Shown here: piece by piece, positions 21,318 to 30,958 of the stretch
Numbering within the stretch: the stretch's first letter is position 1
How the letters are laid out: the number at the start of each line of letters is the position of its first letter
NCBI GenBank assembly: GCA_947247005.1
Contig: OX365952.1
Location: 1,386,501-1,450,500 of the forward strand
Length of the DNA: 64,000 bases
Direction of reading: 5' to 3'
Source: Spisula solida
Taxonomy: Eukaryota > Mollusca > Bivalvia > Venerida > Mactridae
Made by a program: the position numbers and the translations under genes
Notes under the pieces: model-generated
What the model was told of the DNA's origin: nothing
Seen by the model: only the letters and a program-made list of their open reading frames with translations
Database searches by the model: none

Positions 21318-21652
21318 TTAAGTGTACAGACATATTTGTAGTACATGTTTTGTGTGTAGGGGACACAAAAACCCGACCTTCTTGCGCTTATCGACATCCA
21401 GGAGTTGGAATTCGGGCCGATTTGCGCACATGACATGCCATCTGGTAGCACACTCAAGACATTTTGCCCACATTGAAGGATGTTGGTCCCCTCTGTTACA
21501 TGCTGGGCACATCTCAAACTCCTCTTCGAAGTCACTGCTGTCATCGTCCTCAACTAGGGCGCTCATATTTAATTCAGAATCTGAAGAATCTTCACTTAAT
21601 GGTCCCTTTATTGCTCCTTTTGCGTTTCTTCGTTTTGATTTTATCTTGCTTA
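21318..21652 (-). pseudogene. cysteine-rich (PHD-like) C-terminal segment of the pogo-like transposase
   Basis: In one frame from about 21652, after a TGA: ISKIKSKRRNAKG, EDSSDSELN, acidic DDDSSDFEEEFEM, then CPACNRGDQHPSMWAKCLEC, WHVMC and a final C-x2-H (FLCPLHT), ending at 21318. The C-x2-C ... C-x2-C ... H-x2-C ... C-x2-H spacing is zinc-finger-like. It follows the 21658-22794 ORF on the same strand but in a different frame, so a frameshift near 21650 probably separates two parts of one protein. The GTTAC-flanked element lies just downstream. Confidence 0.55.
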
Positions 21653-21657
21653 TTCAG

Positions 21658-22794
21658 TTAAGCTTTAAGTCGTTTGTTTTCTTTTTCTGCCTGACGCTTG
21701 ACCTTCTCTTCTAGAAATGCTTTCTTAAGTGCTCGCTGTTCCTTGCGCTGTACCTTCGCGATTTCCTCGGCCTTCCTCTTCTCTTCTTTTTCTTTTAACA
21801 TCTGGATAGCAGCTGTACCGGATATTGCCTTCGGTAGTCTGTCACCAATACGCTGAACCTTCTTCTTCACTACCGATTCGGGTACTCTAAGCTTTGTGAA
21901 AGCAGGTGATACAGAACTTTTCTCAACAGATACTACATTCTCTTCACAAGATGACGTCGAAGTAGAGGGCACAACCTCACTAGTCAGTCTCTCTGCACTG
22001 GTACTTGGTGTCATACTAAGTAGAACGTCTTGATCTTTAGTCTGACTTCCTTCCTGCGGATCTGTCTCGCTTGTGGGCTTATCAGATTGTTTTTCATGTG
22101 TAGAAGGTTCAAGCTTACTTACATCAACCCCTTTTGATGTAAAAGGAAACAACCCAGACTTTCGAAATCCATGTACCGCATTCTCAAAGGTTGTAACACG
22201 GTCCCATGTCAGTTCAAACAATGCAGGGAAGTCTCTCATACCCATTGCAACGCCAATGTTCTTCACTTGCCAGTCTTTTACCGTTCGTTGCCATATCTTT
22301 TTCATCGGACTGAAAAAACCTATGTCACAAGCTTGAAGAAGATGAGTTGCATTGGGTAAGAGACAGTATAGTATTACATCGTTGTTTCGACAAAACTCGG
22401 CAGCAGTGAGGCTCATGTGGGTGGAATGCCAATCCACGAATAAAATAACAGGAAATTGAATAGTCTGGTCCTTTGCATATTTTACTAACATGTCAAGGAA
22501 GGCTACAAATGTTTCCGAATCCATCCATCCGCTCTTTGTAGTGGCGTACCTGGCCTCTTCAAAACCACTTAAACCAACATCTCTTAAGCGTTCGCCCGGA
22601 AATAGAATCAGGGGAGGTACGTAATCACCATAGGCATTGAACGCTGCCATGACTGTGATCTGTATTTTAGTGTTAGTAACCACTTGGTATACATTATGCA
22701 CACCCGTTGGTGCGAGAACAAGACTTGGTTTAGCACTTCTGACACCACTTGTAACACCCGTGGGTGCTATATTTTGTCGAGGATGGCCGTTCAC
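21658..22794 (-). pseudogene. pogo/Tigger-like DDE transposase, C-terminal two thirds
   Basis: A 378-residue frame. Residues 1-14 are encoded by the neighbouring LTR (junction at 22750). From about residue 15 the transposase core follows: VLAPTGVHNVYQ, then ITVMAAFNAYGDYVPPLILF. The second catalytic Asp is in LFVDWHSTH and the third in THLLQACDIGFFSPMK (pattern of DDE_1 superfamily transposases, cut-and-paste at TA). A long Ser/Glu-rich and then Lys/Glu-rich tail (KEKEEKRKAEE) follows. The first catalytic Asp region is missing, since the LTR junction falls between it and VLAPTG. The gene cannot make an active enzyme as it stands. Its N-terminal DNA-binding part lies 3 kb away at 25.8-26.3 kb on the same strand. 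Confidence 0.85.
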
Positions 22795-23850
22795 GTACTA
22801 TGTACGACAGGGAATACAAAAGTAAACAACGCAAGGTTCAATTTAACAACTTATAATATCTCCCGCTCTGCCACGGGTCACGAATTATCTCTAATTTAAA
22901 ACAAAGTGTCGTAATATTGACTATAGATCTACTCTAATTTCTGTCGCAGTTCCGACGACTGATTTACTTCCAATGCAATCTATTAACATTAACCGATGGG
23001 TTATCGGGTCTCAGTGTCAAAACTGATTTTTCTACTATCACCTTTTACAGTTTGATTTAGCGGCGGCTGAACTGATGCATGCGCCTTATATATAGACAAG
23101 AAGTCTGTCGCCTTATATATAGACAAGAAGTCTGTCGCCAGAAATGTCTCTCACCAATAAGACACGTCGTCTCAAAGACGCTAACCAATGAAATGCGCCG
23201 TTACTGAACGGCATGTCTGTCAAATCTTTCGTAAATCCGCCATGTTTCCTCATGACACAACGCCTCGAACGACAAGTTATACAACTGCTTAGCTTCATAC
23301 TTAAAATAAAATGTAAACAAAAATATCTTTGCACTGACTTAGACTTCAACATCCATTTAATCGCGCGCTTTACAGCATCAATTGGAAGTCCAGATTTCAA
23401 AAACGCCAGACCGCAATAAAGGGCCATAATTATACAGCGCTCCAGGTTCCTCATGACCATACGTCCTCGATAGGCAACATGGGTAGCTAATCCTGTCCCT
23501 AACGATAATCTAGGCGGCCGCCCTATTCTCCACAATGCACACGTGCTTAGCTCTCTCGCGTGCTCCATAAATGCTACTCAGTGCAGTTTCCCTGTTTAAC
23601 TTGTCGAACCTGTCATCTATAACCCCCTAATTACCTTCCCCCATCATCATACTAGAAATGATCAGTTCTGATGTCCTATTTTAAAATTTAACCATTTATC
23701 GTTTCAATTTTAACGCTTTCTAAATTATGTTTCCCTCGTCCCAGTCATATACACCCCTACTTGTTTTTATTTATGTTTTTTTCTTCAACTCATAGAACTA
23801 ACTCAACTGCTTCTATAACACATAACAGTCTTATAACAAGAAAATAACAG
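22750..23850 (-). mobile_element. LTR (3' LTR of a Ty3/gypsy-type element), minus orientation
   Basis: On the minus strand the LTR ends ...GCACCCACGGGTGTTACA at 22750. Upstream of it, below the integrase stop, a purine tract (AGAAAAGGAAGAAAA, complement of about 23855-23870) fits a polypurine tract, so the LTR probably starts near 23850. Its distal ~500 bp is homologous, in inverted orientation, to the LTR at 24254-25578: CTTATATATAGACAAG, GTCTGTCAAATCTTTC and CAGGGAATACAAAAG have counterparts there. Identity appears to be well below 90%. A 151-codon frame inside (23113-23568) is not recognised and probably spurious. Confidence 0.65.
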
Positions 23851-23891
23851 TATATTTTCTTCCTTTTCTAAATTAGCACAATGCCAACAGC

Positions 23892-24253
23892 TCACAAATT
23901 CACAGTTCTAAACCACTTTGGGAGGGTATTTCCCTGGTATTTTGCAAGCCGGTCTATGTGGTATACCTTTGCCTTCATGTTCTTCTTTTGTTTCAGAAGA
24001 TATGTCAAATCATCAATCCTCTTAATGATGAGGAAGGGACCCTTCCATCTAGGCACCAACTTTGAACAGACACCCGGTTTGGTCCTCGTGTCGTACAGCC
24101 ACACAGCTTGCCCGGGTTCTAGAACTCTGGTCTTCGCTTTCACATCGTAGTGGCGTTTGCGATATACTGCGGACGTCTGAAGGCTTTCCCTTGCGATATC
24201 GTGGGCTTTCTGAATTTTCTTACTCAGGTTTGAGACATAGGGATTACCAATGG
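23892..24253 (-). pseudogene. Ty3/gypsy-type integrase C-terminal fragment
   Basis: An open minus-strand frame of about 120 codons ends at 23892. It shows YVSNLSKKIQKAHDIARESL, YRKRHYDV, PGQAVWLYD, LVPRWKGPFLIIKRIDDLTY and a short basic end. The P-G-x2-V-x-L ... KL-x3-W-x-GP module is the integrase C-terminal domain of Ty3/gypsy-type retroelements, which binds DNA during integration. The frame is cut at 24253 exactly where a plus-orientation LTR begins, so the rest of pol is missing. Only this tail and the adjoining 3' LTR survive. Confidence 0.8.
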
Positions 24254-25578
24254 TGTAACAACCTTGGGTTGTTACTTATACATGTTACTACATTTGACAT
24301 TTGATTTATATAAGAATACAACACTCATAGGGAACAAACAGCCTTAAACAGGCCTTACTGTAACTGGTAGACATTGAAAGATATTTGATAGACATTGAGA
24401 GAAGTTTGAGAGACATCTGAAAGACATTGAAAGATATCTGTCAAACAGTTTATTCGAGATATTGAGGTTATTTCAGACGTTTCAATGATCATAGGGTCTC
24501 ATTATATCGTTTTATTGCATAATATGTGTATACTAGACTTGTACATGGCTAATGTCTTCAGATATTCGAGTTTTCTAACAAATGTTTAACGCCGTTTCGC
24601 GAACTTCCGGTTGTCTTCAATTTCGCCTAAAATACGGTTTTCGTCGTTTTACACGAAAGAACTGAAGATATTATCATTGCAAGTTGATGAATTGAGTTAT
24701 TTGTCACATTGTTATCATGTTATCTGTTACTATAATATGTGTAATTGACTGATTCAGCATCGTTTGTCACATTGTTTGTGACCGCCAGATTTCGAAATGT
24801 CTTTCACTCATTTCTTTCGTGACAGACATTTGTCTTTCTGCATCTTTCAGCAAAGATCGGAAGTTTTACCAACCTTAATGTATATGAAACGATTCCTTAT
24901 ATTCCATAGTGTCTATATGCATTACGAAAGACTAATGTCCGTGTCTTATAATTGCATATTTTGACCGTGATTCAATTTGAGTCGAGTGAAAAGTCTTTCA
25001 ACATGGCGAAATATTGAAAGATTTGACAGACATGCCCGTTGTAATGACGCATTCCATTGGCTGACTGTTTTGCGTCGCGACGTCTCATTGGTGCGAGACT
25101 TCTTTCGGTGACAGACATCTAGCCTATATATATAGGAGCGTCACACAATTCTGGTCAATCTCATGATTATCTATATTGATCTTTAAAATCAAATCTAGTA
25201 GATCTGAATACACTTCATATTGTGACGTAACAGTGTGTACAAATATGTACCCACCCTTCGGGGTGGGATACGCGTCTGATGACTCGTCGGTCCCAAGTCT
25301 TAAGGGGAATAATGTGTACATAATTCGACTGTTTTACTGTTTATCTAGTTAAATGTTTGGATTTTATGGTCGCGACTGATTGAAACGTGTAGGGCCTACA
25401 TGTATAGCTGTATATACGTTGAGCTGTTGTGTTGATTGGGTATATAGATATGTAAATTACAAGTTGTTTCAATTGAACATCGTGTTTTGTTGACTGTTTT
25501 AAGTTCCCTGACATACATGTACATAGTGTATGTGAACGGCCATCCTGCGACGAAAATATAGCACCCACGGGTGTTACA
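24254..25578 (+). mobile_element. solo LTR, plus orientation
   Basis: Begins TGTAACAACCTTGGGTTGTT at 24254 and ends CACCCACGGGTGTTACA at 25578: TG...CA ends within a short inverted motif TGTAACA/TGTTACA. Length 1325 bp. The end region carries TATATATAGG near 25130 as a possible TATA box. It truncates the integrase at its left and abuts the duplicated transposase core at its right. No 5-bp target duplication was found (CAATGG left, GTATT right), which points to deletion or recombination after insertion. Confidence 0.7.
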
Positions 25579-25800
25579 GTATTACATCGTTGTTTCGACA
25601 AAACTCGGCAGCAGTGAGGCTCATGTGGGTGGAATGCCAATACACGAATAAAATAATAGGAAATTGAATAGTCTGGTCCTTTGCATATTTTACTAACATG
25701 TCAAGGAAGGCTACAAATGTTTCCGAATCCATCCATCCGCTCTTTGTAGTGGCGTACCTGGCCTCTTCAAAACCACTTAAACCAACATCTCTTAAGCGTT
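25579..25800 (-). pseudogene. duplicated 222-bp transposase core segment
   Basis: Matches 22371-22592 at all but two of 222 positions by direct comparison. Encodes the same piece of transposase (GFEEARYATTKSGW ... AAEFCRNNDV). One of the two differences changes the catalytic Asp codon to Tyr (LFVYWHSTH). It is joined out of frame to the N-terminal part at 25801. Confidence 0.92.
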
Positions 25801-26319
25801 TTTCAAAAGTTTATCACAATCGGGTATTTCGTTCTGCAAATAAGTTATTACTCCATCAAACCATCCATTAATCATGTTCTAATTAACCCGAGCACGCTCT
25901 TGACCGAGCCCCATAGAAGTGCGCAATGACATCGAAGGGTTTCGTTTACAAAACAGTTCAAACCAATGATAGCCAGGTAAGTTATCTTTGAATGGCGTCC
26001 GTCTTCCATCAATGTCTAAGACAAACTTAACCTCTCTGAGGAACTCATGCCTTGTTACAGGGTAACCAATTTGGAACATAAGCTTAATATACTCTACTAA
26101 AGTAGATTCCTCTTCAGGAGATAAAACAGGTTTACGACCCACAGAGACCAATTCCGGCACCCTTCCAACCAGTTTATCTAACAATGTGGTTCTTGGAACA
26201 CTATATAGCTTTGCAGCAGCTTTCTTGCTCAACGAACCAGAAGTCACAGCCTCTATAGCGCGGGACATTTGCTCCGGCGTATATTGCACACGCTTTTTTG
26301 CATGCAGCTGTGAGGACAT
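25801..26319 (-). pseudogene. pogo/Tigger-like transposase, N-terminal DNA-binding part
   Basis: The frame starts at 26319. Residues about 12-52 form a Psq-type helix-turn-helix (YTPEQMSRAIEAVTSGSLSK, AAKLYSVPRTTLLDKL), and about 65-146 a CENP-B-type helix-turn-helix (SPEEESTLVEYIKLMFQIGY, GYHWFELFCKRNP). A TAG at 25879-25881 stops it, but the same frame then continues NMINGWFDGVITYLQNEIPD to 25804, so one C-to-T change from CAG would explain the stop. At 25801 it runs out of frame into the duplicated core, and the segment carrying the first catalytic Asp is deleted. DNA-binding half of the gene continued at 21.66-22.75 kb. Confidence 0.85.
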
Positions 26320-27150
26320 CTTTTTTTATCTGTAATTCATTAATTGCACGTTTTTAATCAGCATACATATATGTATAAGAATCGAGAATTATATAGATCT
26401 ATTATCGTTACAAATTTCGGTCGTACGAACATTCATTTCAATCACGTCATATAGATCTAACTTGTACAAAGTGATGCCAACATTTGACATTGAGAGAACT
26501 GCTTTTACCATAGAAACGTTAATAGTGTCAAGAATAGTTAATGTGAAATCATAAACTTCGATGTACATTTTGTGTTCATTTTTTGACAAACAAGATATCT
26601 ATAATCGGGGTGTCGGTATTACGGCGAGTGTGTTTTTATTTTGCCGAATATCGACACCTCGATTTCTGGGAAACTAAAGCTGATTTGTATCCCAAACATA
26701 AATAGAATACATCCATGACACTATTTTTAAGCAAAATTGATAGCAAACTATCAAAAATCGATATTTGATGATGTATTGGATGGAGAAAAAATGATACTAT
26801 CTTACAGCACTTCTTAAAAATTGATCAAAATATTTCAGTCAGTCAAAATTTCGCGCCACAGAGTTTCAAAATGGCTGCAAGTGATAAATATATGACGTCA
26901 GCGCGCGTGCGTATTGTTTTACTGCAGCAGGTGCGTTATTTACGGTAATTAAATAGGAATTAGGCGAGGGTGTCGGTAATAGGAGGGTGTCGGTATTAGG
27001 TGAATTTACTCTAGTATGGTTGTTTGGAATTATAATGTTTTCAGATGCAGGGCCGGTGACTACCTCATTTTTTGGCATACGCTTGAGTTTCATGTTTTGA
27101 AAGAGTGTCATTTTTTATTAAACTTTTAGAATTAATTTAAGGTTGTGGTA
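26320..27150. promoter_or_regulatory. divergent intergenic region with repeated GGTGTCGGTAT motif
   Basis: Between the minus-strand transposase start and the plus-strand Ngaro ORF1. GGGGTGTCGGTATTA (26607), its inverted relative CGAATATCGACACCTC (26644), GAGGGTGTCGGTAATAGG (26966) and AGGGTGTCGGTATTAGG (26984) may be terminal or subterminal repeats of the transposase-bearing element. No promoter was recognised. Confidence 0.45.
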
Positions 27151-27173
27151 ACTTGTGTTTAACGTCATTAACG

Positions 27174-27356
27174 ATGGGTAAAACTCGTAGACAATCTAAT
27201 GAAACGACTGCAAGTGGAAGTAGATCTACAAAACGGAGGAAAATACAGCCTAAACAAAATTCTGAAGTTCAGGAGGTGGCGGCTCAGCCACCAAGTGAGC
27301 AAGGTAATGTGTTATCTAACCAACATTGTAGCTTAGGGTTTGGCGACGTCGTCTGA
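27174..27356 (+). pseudogene. Ngaro-like retrotransposon ORF1, N-terminal fragment
   Basis: From ATG 27174: MGKTRRQSNETTASGSRSTK, then KRRKIQPKQ, a basic low-complexity start, ending at 27354-27356. Placement before the reverse transcriptase of the same element, and the basic character, fit the gag-like ORF1 of Ngaro/DIRS-type elements. Most of ORF1 between this and 27.4 kb is missing. Confidence 0.55.
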
Positions 27357-27391
27357 GGTATAATACCTCCTATCCAGTTGGATAGCGTCAC

Positions 27392-27574
27392 GTGTGTCTG
27401 AATTATAATAATAATCACCCATCCAGATTGTGTTCTTTCAACATGGGTCAAGTACAAGGGTTTAGGGGTGCTCGACCAGCTCGGGCTCCTGCCTCACAGG
27501 GTCAGCGATGGTTCGGGCACCAACCATGGTCCGGTGGTAAACCCAGATTTGCCACCCCCACTTTTAGACATTAA
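27392..27574 (+). pseudogene. Ngaro-like ORF1, C-terminal fragment overlapping pol
   Basis: Gly/Arg-rich GQVQGFRGARPARAPASQG followed by QRWFGHQPWSGGKPRF, ending in FRH-stop at 27574. The pol frame overlaps its end: PPPLLDINLEPGKSSINADK begins near 27550. An overlapping gag-pol arrangement is usual in retroelements. Confidence 0.5.
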
Positions 27575-27620
27575 TCTTGAACCTGGAAAATCTTCTATTA
27601 ATGCTGATAAATTATGTTTT
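27550..27620 (+). pseudogene. Ngaro-like pol, first segment
   Basis: Codons LLDINLEPGKSSINADKLCF run to about 27620 and are continued by LEGYPNKTDAALL at 28989 after a 1.37-kb insertion. Confidence 0.65.
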
Positions 27621-28988
27621 TATTAGCTCACCTGTCACAAAGTGACAGAGTGAGCTTTTGTGATCACTCTTCGTCCGTCGTCCGTCCGTCCGTCCGTCCG
27701 TCAACAATTGGCTTGTGTAGACACTAGAGGTCACAATTTTACCCTAATCTTGATGAAACTTGGTCACAATGATCATCTCAACAAAATCTAGGTCAAGTTC
27801 GATATTGGGTCATCCGGGGTCAAAAACTAGGTCACTAGGTCAAATCATAGAAACACCTTGTGTAGTCACTAGAGGTCACAATTTTTACTTAATCTTTATG
27901 AAACTTAGTCACAATGATCATCTCAATAAAATCTAGGTCAAGTTTGATATTGGGTCATCTGGGGTCAAAAACTAGGTCACTAGGTCAAATCATAGAAAAA
28001 CCTTGTGTAGTCACTAGAGGTCAAAATTTTGACTTAATCTTTACGAAACTTGGTCACAATGATCATCTCGACAAAATCTAGGTCAAGTTCGATATTGGGT
28101 CATCCGGGGTAAAAAACTAGGTCACAAGGTCAAATCATACAAAAACCTTGTGTAGTCACTAGAGGTCATAATTTTGACTTAATCTTTATGAAACTTGGTC
28201 ACAATGATCATCTCGACAAAATCTAGGTCAAGTTCGATATTGGGTCATCCGGGGTCAAAAACTAGGTCACAAGGTCAAATCATAGAAAAACCTTGTGTAG
28301 TCACTAGAGCTCACAATTTTGACCTAATCTTTATGTAACTTGGTCACAATGATAATCTCGACAAAATCTAGGTCAAGTTCGATATTGGGTCATCCGGGGT
28401 CAAAAACTAGGTCACAAGGTCAAATCATACAAAAACCTTGTGTAGTCACTAGAGGTCATAATTTTGACTTAATCTTTATGAAACTTGGTCACAATGATCA
28501 ACTCGACAAAATCTAGGTCAAGTTTGATATTGGGTCATCTGGGGTTAAAAACTAGGTCACAAGGTCAAATCATAGAAAAACATTGTGTAGTCACTAGAGG
28601 TCACAATTTTGGTCTAATCTTTATGAAACTTGGTCACAATGATCATCTCCACAAAATCAAGGTCAAGTTTGATATGGGGTCATCTTTGGTCAAAAACTAG
28701 GTCACTAGGTCAAATCATAGAAAAACTTTGTGTAGTTACTAGAGGTCACAATGTCAACCTCGTCTTTCTGAAACTTGGTCACAATGGTCATCTCAACAAA
28801 ATCTAGGTCAAGTTTGAAATTGGTTTATCTGGGGTCAAAAACTAGGTCATTAAGTCAAATCATATAAAAACCTTGTGTAGTCACTAGAGGTCACAATATT
28901 GGCCTTATCTGTATGAAACTTGGTCACAATGATCATCTCTACAAAATCTAGGTCAAGTTCGACAGGTGAGCGACCTAGGGCCCTTTTG
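27621..28988 (+). repeat. 145-bp tandem array, complete 145-bp-family copy inserted in Ngaro pol
   Basis: Head TTAGCTCACCTGTCACAAAG, GTCCGTC tract, then a strict array: CAAAAACTAG or a close variant occurs at 27821, 27966, 28111, 28256, 28401, 28546, 28691 and 28836, each step exactly 145 bp. Tail GACAGGTGAGCGACCTAGGG then CCCTTTTGTTT. Each unit has CTTTATGAAACTTGGTCACA, ATGATCATCTC, AAATCTAGGTCAAGTTNGA and GTGTAGTCACTAGAGGTCA. The head folds as a hairpin, AGCTCACCTGTCAC / GTGACAGAGTGAGCT with a 3-base loop. The unit has no open reading function. Confidence 0.95.
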
Positions 28989-29569
28989 TTTAGAAGGTTA
29001 TCCAAATAAAACTGATGCAGCTTTGCTTAGAAATGGGTTTTTGTATGGTTTTCGTCTTGGGTTTGATAGAACTGCATCAGATGCTCTGAACCTCAAATCA
29101 GCGCGACTAAATTCAAAAATACTACGGGGAAAGATAAATAAAGAGGTTGATTTGCTGGCCCCTTTAAAGTGCCCCCTTTTTCCAATTTTAAAGTTTCACC
29201 GGTAGGCTTGGTTAAAAAGTCAGAAGATGGTTGGAGGCTTATTACTCACTTGTCACATCCAGAAGGAAGTAGTGTGAATGATGGGATTAGTGACGAACTA
29301 GGTTCAGTGCATTATACTTCATTCGATTCTGTAGTGGATAAGATATTTCAACTTGGTATTGGAGCAGAATTAGCTAAACGGGATATTAAGTCTGCATTTC
29401 GTCCTGATGGCTAAAAGACAATAATGGTAATATTTATATTGACAAGTTTTTACCGATGGGGTGTAAAATATCATGCTCTTTGTTTGAAAAGTTTTCTTCA
29501 TTTTTACACTGGTTGATTGCCAATTTGGCTGATCGAGTTTCTTTGGATCATTATCTAGATGATTTTATT
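28989..29569 (+). pseudogene. Ngaro-like reverse transcriptase, N-terminal and palm part
   Basis: LEGYPNKTDAALLRNGFLYG, FRLGFDRTASDALNLKSARL, NKEVDLL; then in another frame FSNFKVSPVGLVKKSEDGWR, LITHLSHPEGSSVNDG, AELAKRDIKSAFR. A small deletion and stop follow (29.40 kb); then, in frame again, GNIYIDKFLPMGCKISC and SLDHYLDDFI. AKRDIKSAF (first catalytic Asp) and YLDD (second and third) are the polymerase residues. The domain order and wording fit the reverse transcriptase of DIRS/Ngaro-type retrotransposons. At least two frame changes and one stop make it inactive, and the YLDDFI motif is split from the rest at 29569. Confidence 0.85.
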
Positions 29570-30112
29570 ATGCTCCCCGAAGGGTGAGCATATAGTCGCC
29601 GCTTTGTCCGTCCTTCCGTCCGTCTGTCCGTCCGTCACACATTTGTCCGGGCAATAACTTAACAGTATTAAATATATTAATATGAAACTTCATAGGTGAA
29701 TAGACCTCATGGATTGGAAGTGCTGTGCACAAGAACCATAACTCTTGATTGCATATTTTTTTTAGTTATTCCCCTTTGTAATTTTTTATACTTAATTCTT
29801 GTCCGGGCCATAACTTGAACAGTATAAGAGATATCAATTTGAAACTTCATAGCTGAATAGATCTCATTGAGAGGATGTGCAGTGCCAAAGAACCATAACT
29901 CTCTATTCATATTTTAGAGTTGCTCCCCTTTGTATTTTTTCATACTTAATTCTTGTCCAGGCCATAACTCAAAACAGTTCTAGATATATCAATTTGAAAA
30001 TTCATAGATAAATAAATATTATTATTACAGTGCAGTGGCAAAGAATAATAACATATTTTTTCTGTGACAAACGCCCCACGGGGAGCATAACCCGTCTGTG
30101 AAGGCTCTTGTT
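29570..30112 (+). repeat. TGCTCCCCGAAGGG-family repeat inserted in reverse transcriptase
   Basis: Begins ATGCTCCCCGAAGGGTGAGC, GTCCGTCCTTCCGTCCGTC, three ~154-bp units marked by TTGTCCGGGCNATAACTT (29644, 29798, 29953), and ends GCCCCACGGGGAGCATAAC...GGCTCTTGTTT. Removing it joins YLDDFI to FAGAVKTNN across the Ngaro catalytic region. Confidence 0.88.
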
Positions 30113-30480
30113 TTTGCTGGGGCTGTTAAAACTAATAACTGTAGGCTACTTATTTCCACATTTTCACACGTTTGTAATGTGCTCGGTGTTACCATAGCTG
30201 TTTAAAAGTCTGTGGGCCCATGTACAGTTCTGATATTTCTGGGTTTATAAATAGATTCGGTTTGTATATTTCCATTGCATAAAGTTGCTGAGCTACGCCA
30301 ATGCATTTCAGAGGTCATTCAGAGGCGAAAAGTTACATTAAAAGAGTTTCAATCATTGGTTGGCAAGTTGGCATTTTTTACCCAAGCAATACGTTCCAGC
30401 AGGGCGTTTTTACGGAGGTGTTAAGAAACCGTACCATAGAATTCGGATTTCGGCAGCTGTCAAATTGGACTTTTAACTTT
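30113..30480 (+). pseudogene. Ngaro-like reverse transcriptase, thumb/connection part
   Basis: FAGAVKTNNCRLLISTFSHV, CNVLGVTIAV-stop-KSVGP, VLIFLGL-stop-ID, then KVTLKEFQSLVGKLAFFTQA and IRSSRAFLRR. Two stops interrupt it. Continues directly from YLDDFI before the insertion. Confidence 0.8.
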
Positions 30481-30604
30481 TGAGACTAAAGACTGCTAAA
30501 ACTATGTAGTTCAGCAGTTTTACTGTTGTAACTAGGCATTCCGCCTCTTGTTTTCTGAATCTTTTCTACTGGGTCATTCAGCTAGTTATAATTTATTATA
30601 CTTT
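30481..30604 (+). repeat. GGTCATTCAGCT-family fragment inside Ngaro pol
   Basis: GACTAAAGACTGCTAAAACT, TTTTACTGTTGTAACTAGGC and CTACTGGGTCATTCAGCTAG, then TTATACTTTTGGACA. Lies between the reverse transcriptase connection and RNase H, apparently inserted. Confidence 0.75.
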
Positions 30605-30958
30605 TGGACATGGTTAACATTTCTTGATACTTTTAACGGGATTTCGTAAATACCCGGTGATGCTTGGTTTGATAGTGATACTTTACAGTTATATACGGAT
30701 AGTGCAGGCTCCCATGTTCTCGGCTGCGGGTGGTATTTTGGTCAAGAGTGGGCGTATTTTTCATGGCCAAAGTGTTGGTTGCTAAATGCAGCAATGAAAG
30801 ATATAACATTTTTAGAGATGGTTCCCGTTGTTTTGGCTTTTTTCTTATGGTGTAAGGAGTTCTCTCATAGGAAGGTTCTGTTGCATATTGATAACGAGGC
30901 TCTAGTTACATTTATTAACAAACAAACGTCAAAGTCAAAACGTCTCATGCAGCTTGTC
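30605..30958 (+). pseudogene. Ngaro-like RNase H domain
   Basis: WLTFLDTFNGIS, a stop, then DAWFDSDTLQLYTDSAGSHV, LGCGWYFGQEWAYFSWPKCW, DITFLEMVPVVLAFFLW, KVLLHIDNEALVTFINKQTS, KRLMQL. Asp of YTDSAG, Glu of FLEMVP and Asp of HIDN are the catalytic carboxylates and are all kept. RNase H degrades the RNA of the cDNA hybrid. The frame stops (TAA) at the first unit of the 48-bp array. Confidence 0.85.

Noticed and set aside
23113..23568. 151-codon minus-strand frame inside the LTR
   Set aside because: No recognisable domain; lies wholly in LTR sequence shared with the inverted copy.
22750..25578. A single DNA transposon with long terminal inverted repeats
   Set aside because: The mirrored ends are better explained as two LTRs in opposite orientation: TG...CA ends, an adjoining integrase C-terminus and a polypurine tract support retroelement origin, and no target duplication flanks the pair.
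27715..28965. CRISPR-like appearance of regular 145-bp spacing
   Set aside because: Whole units repeat with no unique spacers, and the DNA is eukaryotic.
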